A stretch of 64,000 nt of DNA. It comes from a bacterium. GTDB taxonomy: Bacteria; Pseudomonadota; Alphaproteobacteria; Caulobacterales; Hyphomonadaceae. The position numbers were made by a program, and so were the translations under genes. The notes beneath the pieces are model-generated. The model was not told where the DNA came from. It saw only the letters and a list, made by a program, of their open reading frames with translations, and did no database searches. Location: contig WGML01000003.1 of NCBI GenBank assembly GCA_016125045.1, forward strand, positions 62,001-126,000, given 5' to 3'. Within the stretch, counting starts at the first letter, position 1, and every line of letters begins with the position of its first letter. This document shows, piece by piece, positions 33,954 through 43,241 of this stretch.

Positions 33954-35320
33954 GCGATCGCGGGCGGCGAGACCGGGCGCCCGACAAGCCCGGCGAAGGC
34001 GACGGGCGTCAGGTCCTCGTGATGGGGGCCGATGATCTGCACGGCGCGCGGCAGGCCGTCCGGTCCGAGGCCGAGGGGGGCGGACGCCGCGGGCAGGTTC
34101 GCAACCGTCGCGACCCCCGCCCAGGCGAGCTGGTCGCCGAAGTCGGCGGGCGCGCCATTGAGCATGAGATCGCGCTTGCGCCAGTTCGGTTCGCTGGTGT
34201 GGGGGAAGGCCGACATGCCGAGAACCGGTGCGAGCACCACATCGACGTCGCGGAACACGCTCGCCCAGCGCGCGCGGATCGCCTCCTGTTCGGCGAGGAG
34301 GTCGAACCATTGATGAACCGGGATGGGCGGCCGGGAAGGATCGGGCGTCCGCCAGCTGGTGATGCTCATCAGCATGGCGAGGTAGGTGCGGTGGGCGGCG
34401 GCAAGGTCCGGCAGATCGGGGTGGCCGCGCACCACTTCACCGCCGGCGCGCGCGATCTCGCTGACAAGCGCGCTGATCGGGTCCGCCACGCTCGCATCGA
34501 CGCCGGCGACGGGATGGGTGTCGAGGACGAGCACGCGCGCGGCGCGCAAGGAATACACCCGCGGCGGCGGCAGATCGAACCTGACGGCGGAGGCTCGCTC
34601 GTCCGGACCGGCGATGACGCGCAGTGCGAGCGCGAGGTCCTCCGCCGAGCGGGCGAGGGGGCCCGCGACCGAGAGCTCCATCGTCGGCGGGCGCGCGCCG
34701 CCCGCCGAGTGGCGCAGCAGCGAGATGAGTCCGTGGCTGGTCTTCAGGCCGTAGACGCCGCAGAAGGCGGCCGGCACGCGCACCGATCCGCCGATGTCGG
34801 TGCCGACCTCGAGCGGGGAAAAGCCCATGGCGAGCGCCGCAGCCGATCCGCCGGAGGAGCCGCCGGGCGACCGGGTGAGGTCGTGAGGGTTGCGGGTCGC
34901 GCCGTAGATCGGGTTGGTGCTCTGCCAGTCGGCGAGGGCGGGCGGCACGTTGGTCTTGCCGAGGATCACAGCGCCGGCGGCCTTCAGCTTTTCGACGACT
35001 ACGGCGTTGCGGTCGGCGCGGTGATTGCGGTGCGCCTCAAAGCCCCATGTGGTGGGCCAGCCTTCGAGGTCGAAGGATTCCTTCACCGTCATCGGGACGC
35101 CGAGGAGGGGCCGGGTCTCGCCGCGCGCGAGCGCACGGTCGGCGGCGTCGGCGTCGGCGCGGGCGCGATCGAAATCCCGGACGATGACGGCGTTCACCTC
35201 GCCATCGAGGCGCTCAATGCGGGCGATGGCCGCGTCGCAAACCTCCCGCGCGCTGATGTCGCGTCGTCGGAGGGCGGCGGCGGTGTCGGTGGCGGTGGCG
35301 TAGGGATTTGGTGTGGTCAT
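33944..35320 (-). CDS. Amidase (amidase-signature family)
   Basis: 458-aa amidase using the Ser-cisSer-Lys triad: K80 (MTVKESFD), S155 (GGSSGGSAAALA) and S179 (GTDIGGSVRVPAAF), with the 24-residue spacing typical of the family. It could hydrolyse a fatty-acid amide or other carboxamide; GatA is unlikely because no gatB/gatC is near and the C-terminal region differs. The ATG gives MTTPNPYATA; the frame extends upstream into unrelated sequence. Its 3' end lies in the 14-bp tandem repeat. Confidence 0.92.
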   Translation of the reverse strand: MTTPNPYATATDTAAALRRRDISAREVCDAAIARIERLDGEVNAVIVRDFDRARADADAADRALARGETRPLLGVPMTVKESFDLEGWPTTWGFEAHRNHRADRNAVVVEKLKAAGAVILGKTNVPPALADWQSTNPIYGATRNPHDLTRSPGGSSGGSAAALAMGFSPLEVGTDIGGSVRVPAAFCGVYGLKTSHGLISLLRHSAGGARPPTMELSVAGPLARSAEDLALALRVIAGPDERASAVRFDLPPPRVYSLRAARVLVLDTHPVAGVDASVADPISALVSEIARAGGEVVRGHPDLPDLAAAHRTYLAMLMSITSWRTPDPSRPPIPVHQWFDLLAEQEAIRARWASVFRDVDVVLAPVLGMSAFPHTSEPNWRKRDLMLNGAPADFGDQLAWAGVATVANLPAASAPLGLGPDGLPRAVQIIGPHHEDLTPVAFAGLVGRPVSPPAIALH

Positions 35321-35363
35321 GCGACCGAGCCTAGCAAGCCCGCTGGCGTCGGCAAGCGCCGTC

Positions 35364-36293
35364 TTAGGCCCTGGGGTGGGCTTCGGCGTGGACGGCGGAG
35401 AGCCGCTCGGCGTCGACGGCGGTGTAGACCTGCGTGGTCGAGAGGCTCGCATGGCCAAGCAGGGTCTGGATCGAGCGCAGGTCGCCGCCATGGGCGAGGA
35501 GATGGGTGGCGAAGGCGTGCCGCAGGGCGTGCGGCGTCGCCTGCTCGGACACGCCGAGGCCGCTGCGCAGCCGCTCCATCAGCCGCTGGACGATGCGCGG
35601 ATTGAGCGCGCCGCCCTGCACGCCGCGAAACAGGGGGGCGTCGGGCGCGGACGCGAAGGGGGTGAGCGCCGCATAGGCGTCGATGGCGGCGCGGACCGGG
35701 CCGATGAGCGGGATCAGGCGGGTCTTGCCGCCCTTTCCGGTGATGCGCAGGGCCTCCGGCGCGGGGGTGTCAGCACCGGTGAGCGACAGGGCCTCGGAAA
35801 TGCGCAGGCCCGCCCCGTAGAGCAGGGAGAGGATCGCGACGTCGCGCGCCTGGACCCAGGGGGGCGCCTCGGCGGCGGCCGCCGCGTCGATGAGGTCGCC
35901 CGCCACCTGTTCAGACACCGGCCTCGGCAAACGATGAGGCCGCCGGGGCGCGTCGAACATCATCGCCTTGTGGTTTGGGGTGTCGAGGCGGCGATCGAGA
36001 AAGCGGAAGAAGCTGCGCAGGGAGGAGGCGGCGCGGGCGCGGGTGGCGGCGGCGTGCTGGTCGACGGTGCGGCGTCGTCCGAGCCAGGCGACGACCAGGG
36101 TCCGGTCGAGGGCGGCGAGGTCGGCCATCCGCGCGGGCCGGCCGAGGCGCTCGGCGAGGAAGCCGAGGAAATCGGCAAGATCGCGGCGGTAGGCGTCGAT
36201 CGTGTTGGCCGCCGCGCGCCGCTCGTGGGCGAGGTGGTCGAGATAGCGCGCGAGCGCATCCTGCGCGGACAGGTTTGGGACAGGCGTGGACAT
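35364..36293 (-). CDS. xerC: Tyrosine recombinase XerC
   Basis: Resolves chromosome dimers at dif together with XerD. 309 aa. The N-terminal SAM-like core-binding domain (1-110) is followed by a catalytic domain with the full set: R164 (GAGLRISEAL), K190 (GKGGKTR), H255/R258 (HALRHAFATHLL), H281 (LLGHASLSTTQ) and nucleophile Y290. No neighbouring mobile gene, and the length and N-terminus fit XerC rather than an element integrase, as does its position in a core block near priA. Confidence 0.93.
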   Translation of the reverse strand: MSTPVPNLSAQDALARYLDHLAHERRAAANTIDAYRRDLADFLGFLAERLGRPARMADLAALDRTLVVAWLGRRRTVDQHAAATRARAASSLRSFFRFLDRRLDTPNHKAMMFDAPRRPHRLPRPVSEQVAGDLIDAAAAAEAPPWVQARDVAILSLLYGAGLRISEALSLTGADTPAPEALRITGKGGKTRLIPLIGPVRAAIDAYAALTPFASAPDAPLFRGVQGGALNPRIVQRLMERLRSGLGVSEQATPHALRHAFATHLLAHGGDLRSIQTLLGHASLSTTQVYTAVDAERLSAVHAEAHPRA

Positions 36294-36503
36294 GGCGGGG
36301 AGTGTGCCGCACCGGGGTTAAGCGGCGATGAGCGCTCGGCGGGAGGGCGGGGGGCGCTCCAAAGGTCCGATGGGCGGACACCTGTCGCACTCGTGACCAC
36401 ACCGACGCCGTTTGGCGATTGCAAGCCCGTCCGAGCCGGGCGAAGACAGGGCGAAAATACATCGAGCAAGAGACCATGTCTGGATCGAGCAAGGGAGTGC
36501 GGC

Positions 36504-37544
36504 ATGAGATGGCGCGTGATGGTTGCGGCGTCGGCGCTGATGGTCGCGGCGGGATGCACGACGGCGGGTCCGGCCGCGCAGACCGGGTCTGGCGCTGCGT
36601 CGGCATCGTCGGCCCAGGCGATGTCGGCGGCGAACCTGCCGCTGCGGGCGGACGCGCTGCGCACGCCGGAGTCGGCCTTCGCGAATCTGCCCGGCTACCC
36701 GTTCGCCCCCCACTACGCCGACATTGACGGCTACCGGGTCCACTATGTCGACGAGGGCGACCGGACCGCCGCGCCGGTGCTGATGCTGCACGGCGAGCCG
36801 AGCTGGAGCTATCTCTACCGCAAGATGATCCCGCCGGTCGCCGCGGCTGGCCGTCGCGTGATCGCGCCTGATCTGATCGGCTTCGGCAAGTCGGACAAGC
36901 CGAAGGAGATCGCGACCCACACCTATGAATTCCATGTCGAGGCGATCAAGCAGCTCGTCCGCGAGCTTGACCTGAAAGACATCACGCTCGTCTGCCAGGA
37001 CTGGGGCAGCCTGATCGGCCTGCGGGTGGCGGCGGAGATGCCGGACCGGTTCTCGCGCATCGTGCTCGCCAATGGCGGCCTGCCGACCGGCGAAGGCGCG
37101 GCGCAACCGCAGTCGGCCTTCATGCAGTGGCGCAATTCCGTGGTCGAGATGCAGAAGGCGGGCGACATGCCCATCATGCAGGTGATGAACGGCATCGCCG
37201 GCCAGAATATCGGAGCGGCCTATGCGGCGCCCTATCCGGACAAGACCTACAAGGCGGGGCCGCTCGCCATGCCGCTGCTCGTTCCGATCACGCCCGATGA
37301 TCCCGCAAGCGCGGCGAACAAGCGCGCATGGGAGGTGCTTTCGAAGTGGGAGAAGCCGTTCCTGACGGCGTTCTCGGACGGAGACCCGATCACCAGGGGC
37401 GGCGACCGGATCTTTCAGGAGCGTGTGCCCGGGGCCAAGGGCCAGAAGCACACGACGATCGTCGGCGCCGGACATTTCCTGCAGGAGCAGAAGGGCGAGG
37501 AGCTGGCGCAGGTCGTGATCGATTTCATCAAGGCGAATCCCTGA
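36504..37544 (+). CDS. Haloalkane dehalogenase, DhlA-like, lipoprotein
   Basis: 346-aa alpha/beta hydrolase that replaces a carbon-bound halogen with hydroxyl. The N-terminus is a lipoprotein signal (ALMVAAGC). The catalytic residues are nucleophile D166 in VCQDWGSL (with the halide-stabilising W next to it), the acid D292 or D294 (FSDGDPI) and base H324 (GAGHFLQEQ), plus the HGEPSWSYLY oxyanion segment at 96-105. It matches subfamily I. The start has AAGGGAG 6 bases upstream. An alternative is an epoxide-hydrolase relative, but HGEPSW and DWG favour a dehalogenase. Periplasmic lipid anchoring is unusual. Confidence 0.88.
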   Translation: MRWRVMVAASALMVAAGCTTAGPAAQTGSGAASASSAQAMSAANLPLRADALRTPESAFANLPGYPFAPHYADIDGYRVHYVDEGDRTAAPVLMLHGEPSWSYLYRKMIPPVAAAGRRVIAPDLIGFGKSDKPKEIATHTYEFHVEAIKQLVRELDLKDITLVCQDWGSLIGLRVAAEMPDRFSRIVLANGGLPTGEGAAQPQSAFMQWRNSVVEMQKAGDMPIMQVMNGIAGQNIGAAYAAPYPDKTYKAGPLAMPLLVPITPDDPASAANKRAWEVLSKWEKPFLTAFSDGDPITRGGDRIFQERVPGAKGQKHTTIVGAGHFLQEQKGEELAQVVIDFIKANP

Positions 37545-37679
37545 TCCACCGGAAGGCCCTCGCGCGCTCCGCCAGTCCCACCCCCGCTCCCCCCCCCCCG
37601 CGCGACGGCTTGCGCTCGCCGGGGATTGAGTTAGCGTCTGATTAAGGAACGCGACCGATCCGAGGCCCGGGGGGCAGGC

Positions 37680-38855
37680 ATGAACCAGCAGGCGGCGGCC
37701 CGCACGATCGACGAGCGCGCCACGCTCGGCTTCCTGATGGTCGGCAATATCGTGATCGGCGCGGGAGTGCTCGCGCCCTCGGCGATGATGAACGGGCTGA
37801 CGGCGGGGCTCGGCGTCAGCGAGGTGGAGATCGGCGCGCTGATCGGCTGGGGCGCGGTCGTGCTCTGCATCGGGGCGCCGGTGCTTGCCTTCCTGACCAC
37901 GCGGATCGACCGGCGCACGCTGCTCACCGGCTGTCTTCTTGTCTACGCCGTCGGGCATTTCGTGTCGGCCCTCTCGACAGACTATGGCGCGCTGCTCGCG
38001 GCGCGGCTGATGATGATCGCGGCGGCGGCGGTCTATACGCCGCAGGCGGCGAGCACGGTCGCGCTGATCGTCAGCGAGGACCGGCGGGCGGGCGCGGTTG
38101 CGCTCGTGTTCATGGGCTGGGCGATCGCCGGGGCGTCCGTCGCGCCGCTGCTCGCCATCGTCGCGGAAAGCGTCGGCTGGAAGGCCGGGTTCGCCGGGAT
38201 CGGAACAGCGGCGCTGCTGGTGGCGGTCGGTGTGGCGGCGCTGACGCCGGGCCGGCTGCTGCCCGCCGCGATGTCGTTGCGCAATTGGGGGGCCGTGCTG
38301 GTCCGACCGGCCATCATCATCCTTCTGCTCACGACGATGATCCAGATCGCGGGGCAGTTCACGCTGTTCTCCTATCTCGCGGCGGACGTCCGGCGCGCGT
38401 CTGGCGCGTCGCCGGTGGGCGTGTCGCTCGCGCTCGCCGCCTACGGCGCATCGGGGCTTGCAGGCTCGATCTTCGCGGCGCGCTACGTGTCGCGGATCGG
38501 CGCCGCGCAGATGCAGATCGCGAGCCTGGTGCTGATGGCGCTGGGGCTCGGCCTCTGGGCGTTCACCTCGCCCGTCTACGGGCTCGCGGTCGCCACCTGC
38601 GTCATCTGGGGGCTCGGGTTCGGGCCGGGCGTGGCGATGCAGCAGGCGCGGCTGATGGCGGTCGCCCCGGCGCTCGCGTCGGCGTCGGTGGCGCTCAACT
38701 CCTCATTTCTCTATTTCGGGCAGGCCCTCGGCTCGACGGCCGGCGGCGTGCTGATCTCCCACGACATGGATTTTTGGCTGGGACCTGTCGGGGCGACGTT
38801 CATGGTCGTCGCGATCGGGCTGTCGGTCATGGCCTGGCGGCGTTTCGGAGTGTGA
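37680..38855 (+). CDS. MFS transporter
   Basis: 391-aa membrane protein with about 12 hydrophobic helices. The first half carries the MFS motif A region in the TM2-3 loop (LAFLTTRIDRRTLLTG) and the motif near TM4-5 (GWAIAGASVAPLLAIVAESVGWKAGF). It resembles small-molecule/drug efflux and arabinose-type (AraJ) members. It follows the dehalogenase by 135 bases on the same strand, with its own space for a promoter; co-function is possible but unproven. The substrate is unknown. Confidence 0.88.
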   Translation: MNQQAAARTIDERATLGFLMVGNIVIGAGVLAPSAMMNGLTAGLGVSEVEIGALIGWGAVVLCIGAPVLAFLTTRIDRRTLLTGCLLVYAVGHFVSALSTDYGALLAARLMMIAAAAVYTPQAASTVALIVSEDRRAGAVALVFMGWAIAGASVAPLLAIVAESVGWKAGFAGIGTAALLVAVGVAALTPGRLLPAAMSLRNWGAVLVRPAIIILLLTTMIQIAGQFTLFSYLAADVRRASGASPVGVSLALAAYGASGLAGSIFAARYVSRIGAAQMQIASLVLMALGLGLWAFTSPVYGLAVATCVIWGLGFGPGVAMQQARLMAVAPALASASVALNSSFLYFGQALGSTAGGVLISHDMDFWLGPVGATFMVVAIGLSVMAWRRFGV

Positions 38856-38869
38856 CGACGCGTCCCGCC

Positions 38870-39097
38870 TCACCCGGCGGGCTTGAGTTTTGTGACGGTC
38901 TCGACCTCGCCCTTCTCATTGAAGGTGATCCACTCGCCCACCTTCTCACCATTGGCGTAGTGCCCGGACCGCAGGCGCGTGCCGTCCGGACGGAACCATT
39001 CCCAGTAACCGAACGGGACGCCGTTCACCGTCCAGCCGCGCGACGACACGTGGCCGTCCTTCAGTCGTTCCTCGAATTTGGCGTCTTGCTCAGACAT
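38870..39097 (-). CDS. Small MORN-repeat protein (YwqK-like)
   Basis: 75-aa protein with MORN-type repeats: GVPFGYWEWFRPDGTRLRSGHYANGEKVGEWITFNEKG follows the YxxG.xxGxWxxY.xxG pattern twice, with Trp and Gly at the right spacing. Relatives are the YwqK-like family, sometimes labelled antitoxin, but there is no toxin beside it. No signal peptide. Convergent with the MFS gene. Confidence 0.7.
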   Translation of the reverse strand: MSEQDAKFEERLKDGHVSSRGWTVNGVPFGYWEWFRPDGTRLRSGHYANGEKVGEWITFNEKGEVETVTKLKPAG

Positions 39098-39273
39098 GGC
39101 CGACGGTCCCCCTTCAGCCAGTGATTCGACCCGTTTCAGTCTAGGGCGCCCGTCCGGCCGGGTCGTGTAAAATTCGCGTTGGTGCTGCGGTTCCTCGTCG
39201 AGGCGCGGGCGCGGATGCGAAACCCGTCACGTCGCGGTTGATGCCGAGGGGCGGTGCGACCAATCTCACGGCC

Positions 39274-41448
39274 ATGCTGTTTGAGTCGCGCATCGCTTCG
39301 GTCCTGCTGCCCCAGCCCCTGCCGGAGCCGTTCGACTATCTTGCGTCCGACGACATGGAGATCGAGCCGGGGGCGTTCGTCGTCGCGCCGCTGGGGCCGC
39401 GCCAGATGATCGGCGTCGTGTGGGAGGTGAAGGCGGGACCGCCCGACCGTCCGCTGAAATCGCTGATCGCGCGGCTCGAAACGGCTCCCGTGATGCCCGA
39501 GGCGACGCGCACCTTCATCGAGAGAACCGCCCGCTATATCTGCGCGCCGATGGGGCATGTGCTGGCGATGGCGATGCGCTCGCGCGAGGCGCTGGAGGAG
39601 TCGCCCGTCGAGCGGTTGTACCGGGCTTCGGGCGTGGTCCCGGAGCGGCTGACGCCGGCCCGCGAGAAAGTGCTCGCCGCCGCCGCGGGCGAGGCGTTGA
39701 CGGCGGCTGATCTTGCGCGGGCGGCGGGCGTCTCCGCCGCTGTGGTGAAGGGGCTCGTCGACGCCGGGGCGCTTTCGGCTGAGGACCGCGACGTCGATGC
39801 GCCGTTTCCCGAGCCGGATCCGGACCTGCCGGCCAAGGACCTGACGCCGGACCAGGTCGCGGCGGCCGAGATGCTGGCGGCGGCGGTGCGCGAGCGGGCC
39901 TATCGGCCGATCCTGCTCGATGGGGTCACCGGGTCCGGCAAGACGGAGGTCTATTTCGAGGCGATCGCGGCGGCCCTCAAGGACGACCCCACGGCGCAGG
40001 TGCTCGTGCTCCTGCCCGAAATCGCGCTGACGCAGGCGGTGATGACGCGCTTTGAGGAGCGGTTCGGCTGCGCGCCGGCGGAGTGGCATTCCGCGATCGG
40101 ACTGAAGGCGCGCCGCCGCACCTGGCGGGAGGTGGCGCACGGCCGGGCGCGCATCGTGGCGGGGGCGCGCTCGGCGCTGTTCCTGCCGTTCCGCAATCTC
40201 CGCCTGATCATCGTCGATGAGGAGCATGACAGCTCCTACAAGCAGGAGGAAGGGGTCATCTATCAGGCGCGCGACCTTGCGGTCATGCGCGCGCACATCG
40301 GCGGCGCGTGCATCGTGCTGGCGTCGGCGACGCCCTCGCTTGAGACGCTCGCGAACGCGCTGCACGGTCGATACGAACGAGTGAGGCTGACGGCCCGTCC
40401 CGGCGCCGCGCGGTTGCCGGAGGTGTTGATCGCCGACATGAAGGCGCGCCCGCCGGAGCGTGATCGCTGGATCGCGCCGATGCTGCTGGAAGCGATGACC
40501 GAGACGCTGGCGGCGGGGGAGCAGTCGCTGCTTTATCTCAACCGCCGGGGTTATGCGCCGCTGGTGCTTTGCAAGGCCTGCGGGGAGAAGCTGAAGGCTC
40601 CGGACACGGACAGCTGGCTGACCGAGCACCGCTACACCGGAATGCTGGTGTGCCATCTCACCGGCTTCACGATGAAGAAACCCAAGGTATGCCCCAATTG
40701 CGGGGTTCCAGGCGCGCTCGCCGGCGTTGGTCCAGGGGTTGAGCGCCTGTCGGAAGAGGCGCGGATGCATTTTCCGCGGGCGCGGATCGAGGTGTTCTCC
40801 TCCGACACCGCGCAGTCCGCCGAGGCGCTGCGCGATCTTGTCGGGCGCATGGAGCGCGGCGACATCGACATCCTCATCGGCACGCAGATCGCCGCCAAGG
40901 GTCACAATTTTCCGCGCCTGACGCTGGTTGGCGCGGTCGACGCCGATGCGGGCCTGAAGGGGGGGGACATGCGCGCCGGCGAGCGGACGTTTCAGCTCTT
41001 GTCGCAGGTGGCGGGCCGGGCGGGCCGCGCGGACCGGCCGGGGCGGGCGATCATCCAGACCTATGCGCCGGACAGTCCCGCCGTGGCGATGCTGGCGGCG
41101 GGCGACCGGGACGGCTTCATGGAGCTGGAAATGGCGAACCGTGAACAACTTGGCCTGCCGCCCTTCGGCCGGCTGGGGGCGGTGATCCTGTCTGGCTCGA
41201 CCTCCGAACAGGCGGAGGAGTGGGCCCATCACTTCGCGGCCGCGCAGCCCGACGCACGGGGTGTGGAGGTCTGGGGCCCGGCGCCTGCGCCGATCGCGGT
41301 GTTGAGAGGGCGACACCGGCGACGCTTCCTTGCGCAGTCGAACCGCGGGGTCGACCTCTCTGCGTTCCTTTCGGCGTGGAAGGCGCGGGTGAAGACGCCG
41401 CCTTCGGTGCGCGTGACGCTGGACGTCGAGCCGTATAGTTTCATGTAG
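39274..41448 (+). CDS. priA: Primosomal protein N' (replication restart helicase PriA)
   Basis: Reloads the replisome at collapsed forks. About 724 aa from the ATG giving MLFESRIASVLLPQPL; ATG 39241 is an alternative and neither has a clear ribosome site. The N-terminal DNA-binding domain contains LPEPFDYL; Walker A LLDGVTGSGKTEVYFEAI and DEEHD follow. The zinc region keeps CKAC, one Cys of CHLTG and CPNC, but the second CxxC is replaced by APDTDSW, so only five of the eight canonical cysteines remain. This pattern recurs in alphaproteobacteria. Confidence 0.94.
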   Translation: MLFESRIASVLLPQPLPEPFDYLASDDMEIEPGAFVVAPLGPRQMIGVVWEVKAGPPDRPLKSLIARLETAPVMPEATRTFIERTARYICAPMGHVLAMAMRSREALEESPVERLYRASGVVPERLTPAREKVLAAAAGEALTAADLARAAGVSAAVVKGLVDAGALSAEDRDVDAPFPEPDPDLPAKDLTPDQVAAAEMLAAAVRERAYRPILLDGVTGSGKTEVYFEAIAAALKDDPTAQVLVLLPEIALTQAVMTRFEERFGCAPAEWHSAIGLKARRRTWREVAHGRARIVAGARSALFLPFRNLRLIIVDEEHDSSYKQEEGVIYQARDLAVMRAHIGGACIVLASATPSLETLANALHGRYERVRLTARPGAARLPEVLIADMKARPPERDRWIAPMLLEAMTETLAAGEQSLLYLNRRGYAPLVLCKACGEKLKAPDTDSWLTEHRYTGMLVCHLTGFTMKKPKVCPNCGVPGALAGVGPGVERLSEEARMHFPRARIEVFSSDTAQSAEALRDLVGRMERGDIDILIGTQIAAKGHNFPRLTLVGAVDADAGLKGGDMRAGERTFQLLSQVAGRAGRADRPGRAIIQTYAPDSPAVAMLAAGDRDGFMELEMANREQLGLPPFGRLGAVILSGSTSEQAEEWAHHFAAAQPDARGVEVWGPAPAPIAVLRGRHRRRFLAQSNRGVDLSAFLSAWKARVKTPPSVRVTLDVEPYSFM

Positions 41449-41499
41449 GCTGGCGGCGATGGTCGTCGGCGGGTGCGTGATGCGAAGGAGGACGCGAGC

Positions 41500-42444
41500 A
41501 TGTTGCGGCGAACCTTGCTGGCCTCGGGTGCGGGACTGATCGGCGCCGGGCTGATCGGCACCGGACTGGGGCCCGGCGGGGCCGCGCACGCAGAGGACGC
41601 GATCGAGGGGCGCGACATCTATTCGGAGTCCATTCAGTTCTCCTGCTCGGACGCCGGCGGCGAGCATTTTCTGGTCGTGCGCGTGTGCCAGTATCCCGAG
41701 CTGGCGCGGTCATGGCTTTGGGCGGCGCTGCGAACCCCCGATGGCTTTTGTCAGGTCTACGACCATTCCGCAGAGGGGCCTGCGGAACGATCAACTGAAC
41801 CGGGCGGGAGCCACGCCCTCTATCGGTCGAACGCGCCGCGCGGCTCGCTTCTGTTCCACCGCACGGGGCCGCAGGCCGAGCCGACGAGCGCGAGCGCCTT
41901 GGGACAGTTCACGGGCTGGTCGACGCCGGACGCGTTCGGGGCCCGCAGCGGCGGCGAGGTGGCGCTGGAGGCGGCTTTCGAGCGATCGGCGGGCTTTGTC
42001 GGCAATCTGCGCGACCGGAGCGAGATGTTCGGTTCGGGCGACGTGGCGCTCACGATCGACGGCCGGGCGGTGCGCTTTTCGGGGCCGGCCCAGTTTCACG
42101 AACAACCGCAGACGGCGCCGCGCTTCGTCGTCCCGTTTCTCTACGCGTCGATCTGGGGGGAGGGCCTCGCCTCGACCATCACTCAGGTGGCGCGTGCGCC
42201 CAGAGGCTATGTGATCGACGGCGGCGAACAGACCCTGTTCCGCGGCGTCGCGGCCGGTCCGCCCGCCGCCTCGCGCTGGCTCGCCCTGTTATCCGAGGAC
42301 GGACGCGTCGAGCGCTGGACGTTCGAGGAAGTCCGTCCATACTGGATCGAGATCTACGGCAAGGCGTGGCGCGGCGCGCTGGTCCGGGGCGAGGCGAGGG
42401 GCCGGCCCGTCACCGGATTCATCAACAACTGGCTGCAGGTGTGA
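41500..42444 (+). CDS. Exported protein of unknown function, Tat-like signal
   Basis: 314 aa from an ATG with AAGGAGG about 7 bases upstream. The N-terminus LRRTLLASGAGLIGAGLIGTGL has a twin arginine and a moderately hydrophobic Gly-rich stretch ending AAHA, consistent with Tat export. The mature protein is Trp/Phe/Gly-rich (SWLWAALRTPDGFCQVYDH, YASIWGEGLASTI, EVRPYWIEIYGKAWRG), suggesting a beta-rich lipocalin/carotenoid-hydratase-like fold, but I do not recognise the family. It overlaps nothing and is 7 bases from the VOC gene, so probably co-transcribed with it. Confidence 0.72.
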   Translation: MLRRTLLASGAGLIGAGLIGTGLGPGGAAHAEDAIEGRDIYSESIQFSCSDAGGEHFLVVRVCQYPELARSWLWAALRTPDGFCQVYDHSAEGPAERSTEPGGSHALYRSNAPRGSLLFHRTGPQAEPTSASALGQFTGWSTPDAFGARSGGEVALEAAFERSAGFVGNLRDRSEMFGSGDVALTIDGRAVRFSGPAQFHEQPQTAPRFVVPFLYASIWGEGLASTITQVARAPRGYVIDGGEQTLFRGVAAGPPAASRWLALLSEDGRVERWTFEEVRPYWIEIYGKAWRGALVRGEARGRPVTGFINNWLQV

Positions 42445-42451
42445 GGGCGAC

Positions 42452-43231
42452 ATGTATCTTCGGCTCCGACAGATCGCCCTCGTGGCGCAGGATCTTGAGG
42501 CTTCGGCGAAGCTGATCGGCGACGTGTTCGGCGCGGAGGTCTGCTTCCGGGATCCCGGGGTCGGCAAGTACGGGCTGCACAATGTGCTGTTTGCGTTCGA
42601 GGGGACGTTTCTCGAAGTGGTGGCGCCGCTGCGTGAGGGCACGGCGGCGGGCCGCTACATCGAACGCCGCAAGGGCGATGGCGGCTACATGTTCATCGTC
42701 GATTGCGACGATCTGGAAGCGCGCCGCGATCACATGAAGGCGGTGGATGTGCGGCTGGTCGAGGACCTGAAGGTCGATCTCGGTTTCGCCGTGTCCGAAG
42801 CGCTGCACCTGCATCCACGCGACACCGGCGGATGCCTGCTGTCGATCGACCGGCATTCCGGCGGACCCGACACGCGCGCGCCCTATGGCTGGGCGGGGGC
42901 GGACTGGCGCGACTTCGACCGCTCCGAGCGGGTCGGGGCGATTCTGGGAGCCGAGATGCAGTGCGTCTCCCCGGAGGAGACCGCCGCGCGCTGGATGCAG
43001 ATCCTCGGCCGGGACATTCGCGCCGCGGGTCCGGGCGTCTGGACGATGCCGCTGACGAAGGGGTTCGCGCATTTCGTTCCGTTGGCGGACGATCGCGGCG
43101 AGGGGCTGAGCGAGGTCCACATCCGGGCGAAGGACCGCGCCGCCGTGATCCGTGCGGCGGAGGCCGCCGGGGCGCCGCACGGGACCGATTGGGTGGAGAT
43201 GGTCGGCGTCAAGTTCAATCTGCGTGATTGA
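42452..43231 (+). CDS. VOC (glyoxalase/dioxygenase-fold) protein
   Basis: 259-aa protein with two VOC beta-alpha-beta-beta-beta modules. Module 1: LRQIALVAQDLEASAKLIGDVFG, RDPGVGKYGLHNVLFAFEGTFLEVVAP (the Glu of EVVAP is a usual metal ligand). Module 2 (about 150-255) starts AEMQCVSPEETAARWMQILG and ends VEMVGVKFNLRD. A metal-dependent isomerase, dioxygenase or resistance role is possible. Co-directional with the preceding exported protein and the following methyltransferase, forming a three-gene run. Confidence 0.8.
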   Translation: MYLRLRQIALVAQDLEASAKLIGDVFGAEVCFRDPGVGKYGLHNVLFAFEGTFLEVVAPLREGTAAGRYIERRKGDGGYMFIVDCDDLEARRDHMKAVDVRLVEDLKVDLGFAVSEALHLHPRDTGGCLLSIDRHSGGPDTRAPYGWAGADWRDFDRSERVGAILGAEMQCVSPEETAARWMQILGRDIRAAGPGVWTMPLTKGFAHFVPLADDRGEGLSEVHIRAKDRAAVIRAAEAAGAPHGTDWVEMVGVKFNLRD

Positions 43232-43241
43232 GGGCGGGGCG

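Noticed and set aside
35313-36503. Upstream extension of the dehalogenase frame across xerC
   Set aside because: Antisense to XerC; the real gene begins at the ATG at 36504 with ribosome site and lipoprotein signal.
39136-41667. An 843-codon minus-strand frame opposite priA
   Set aside because: Shadow of priA; the sequence is Arg/His/Gln-rich and runs past priA into neighbouring intergenic DNA.
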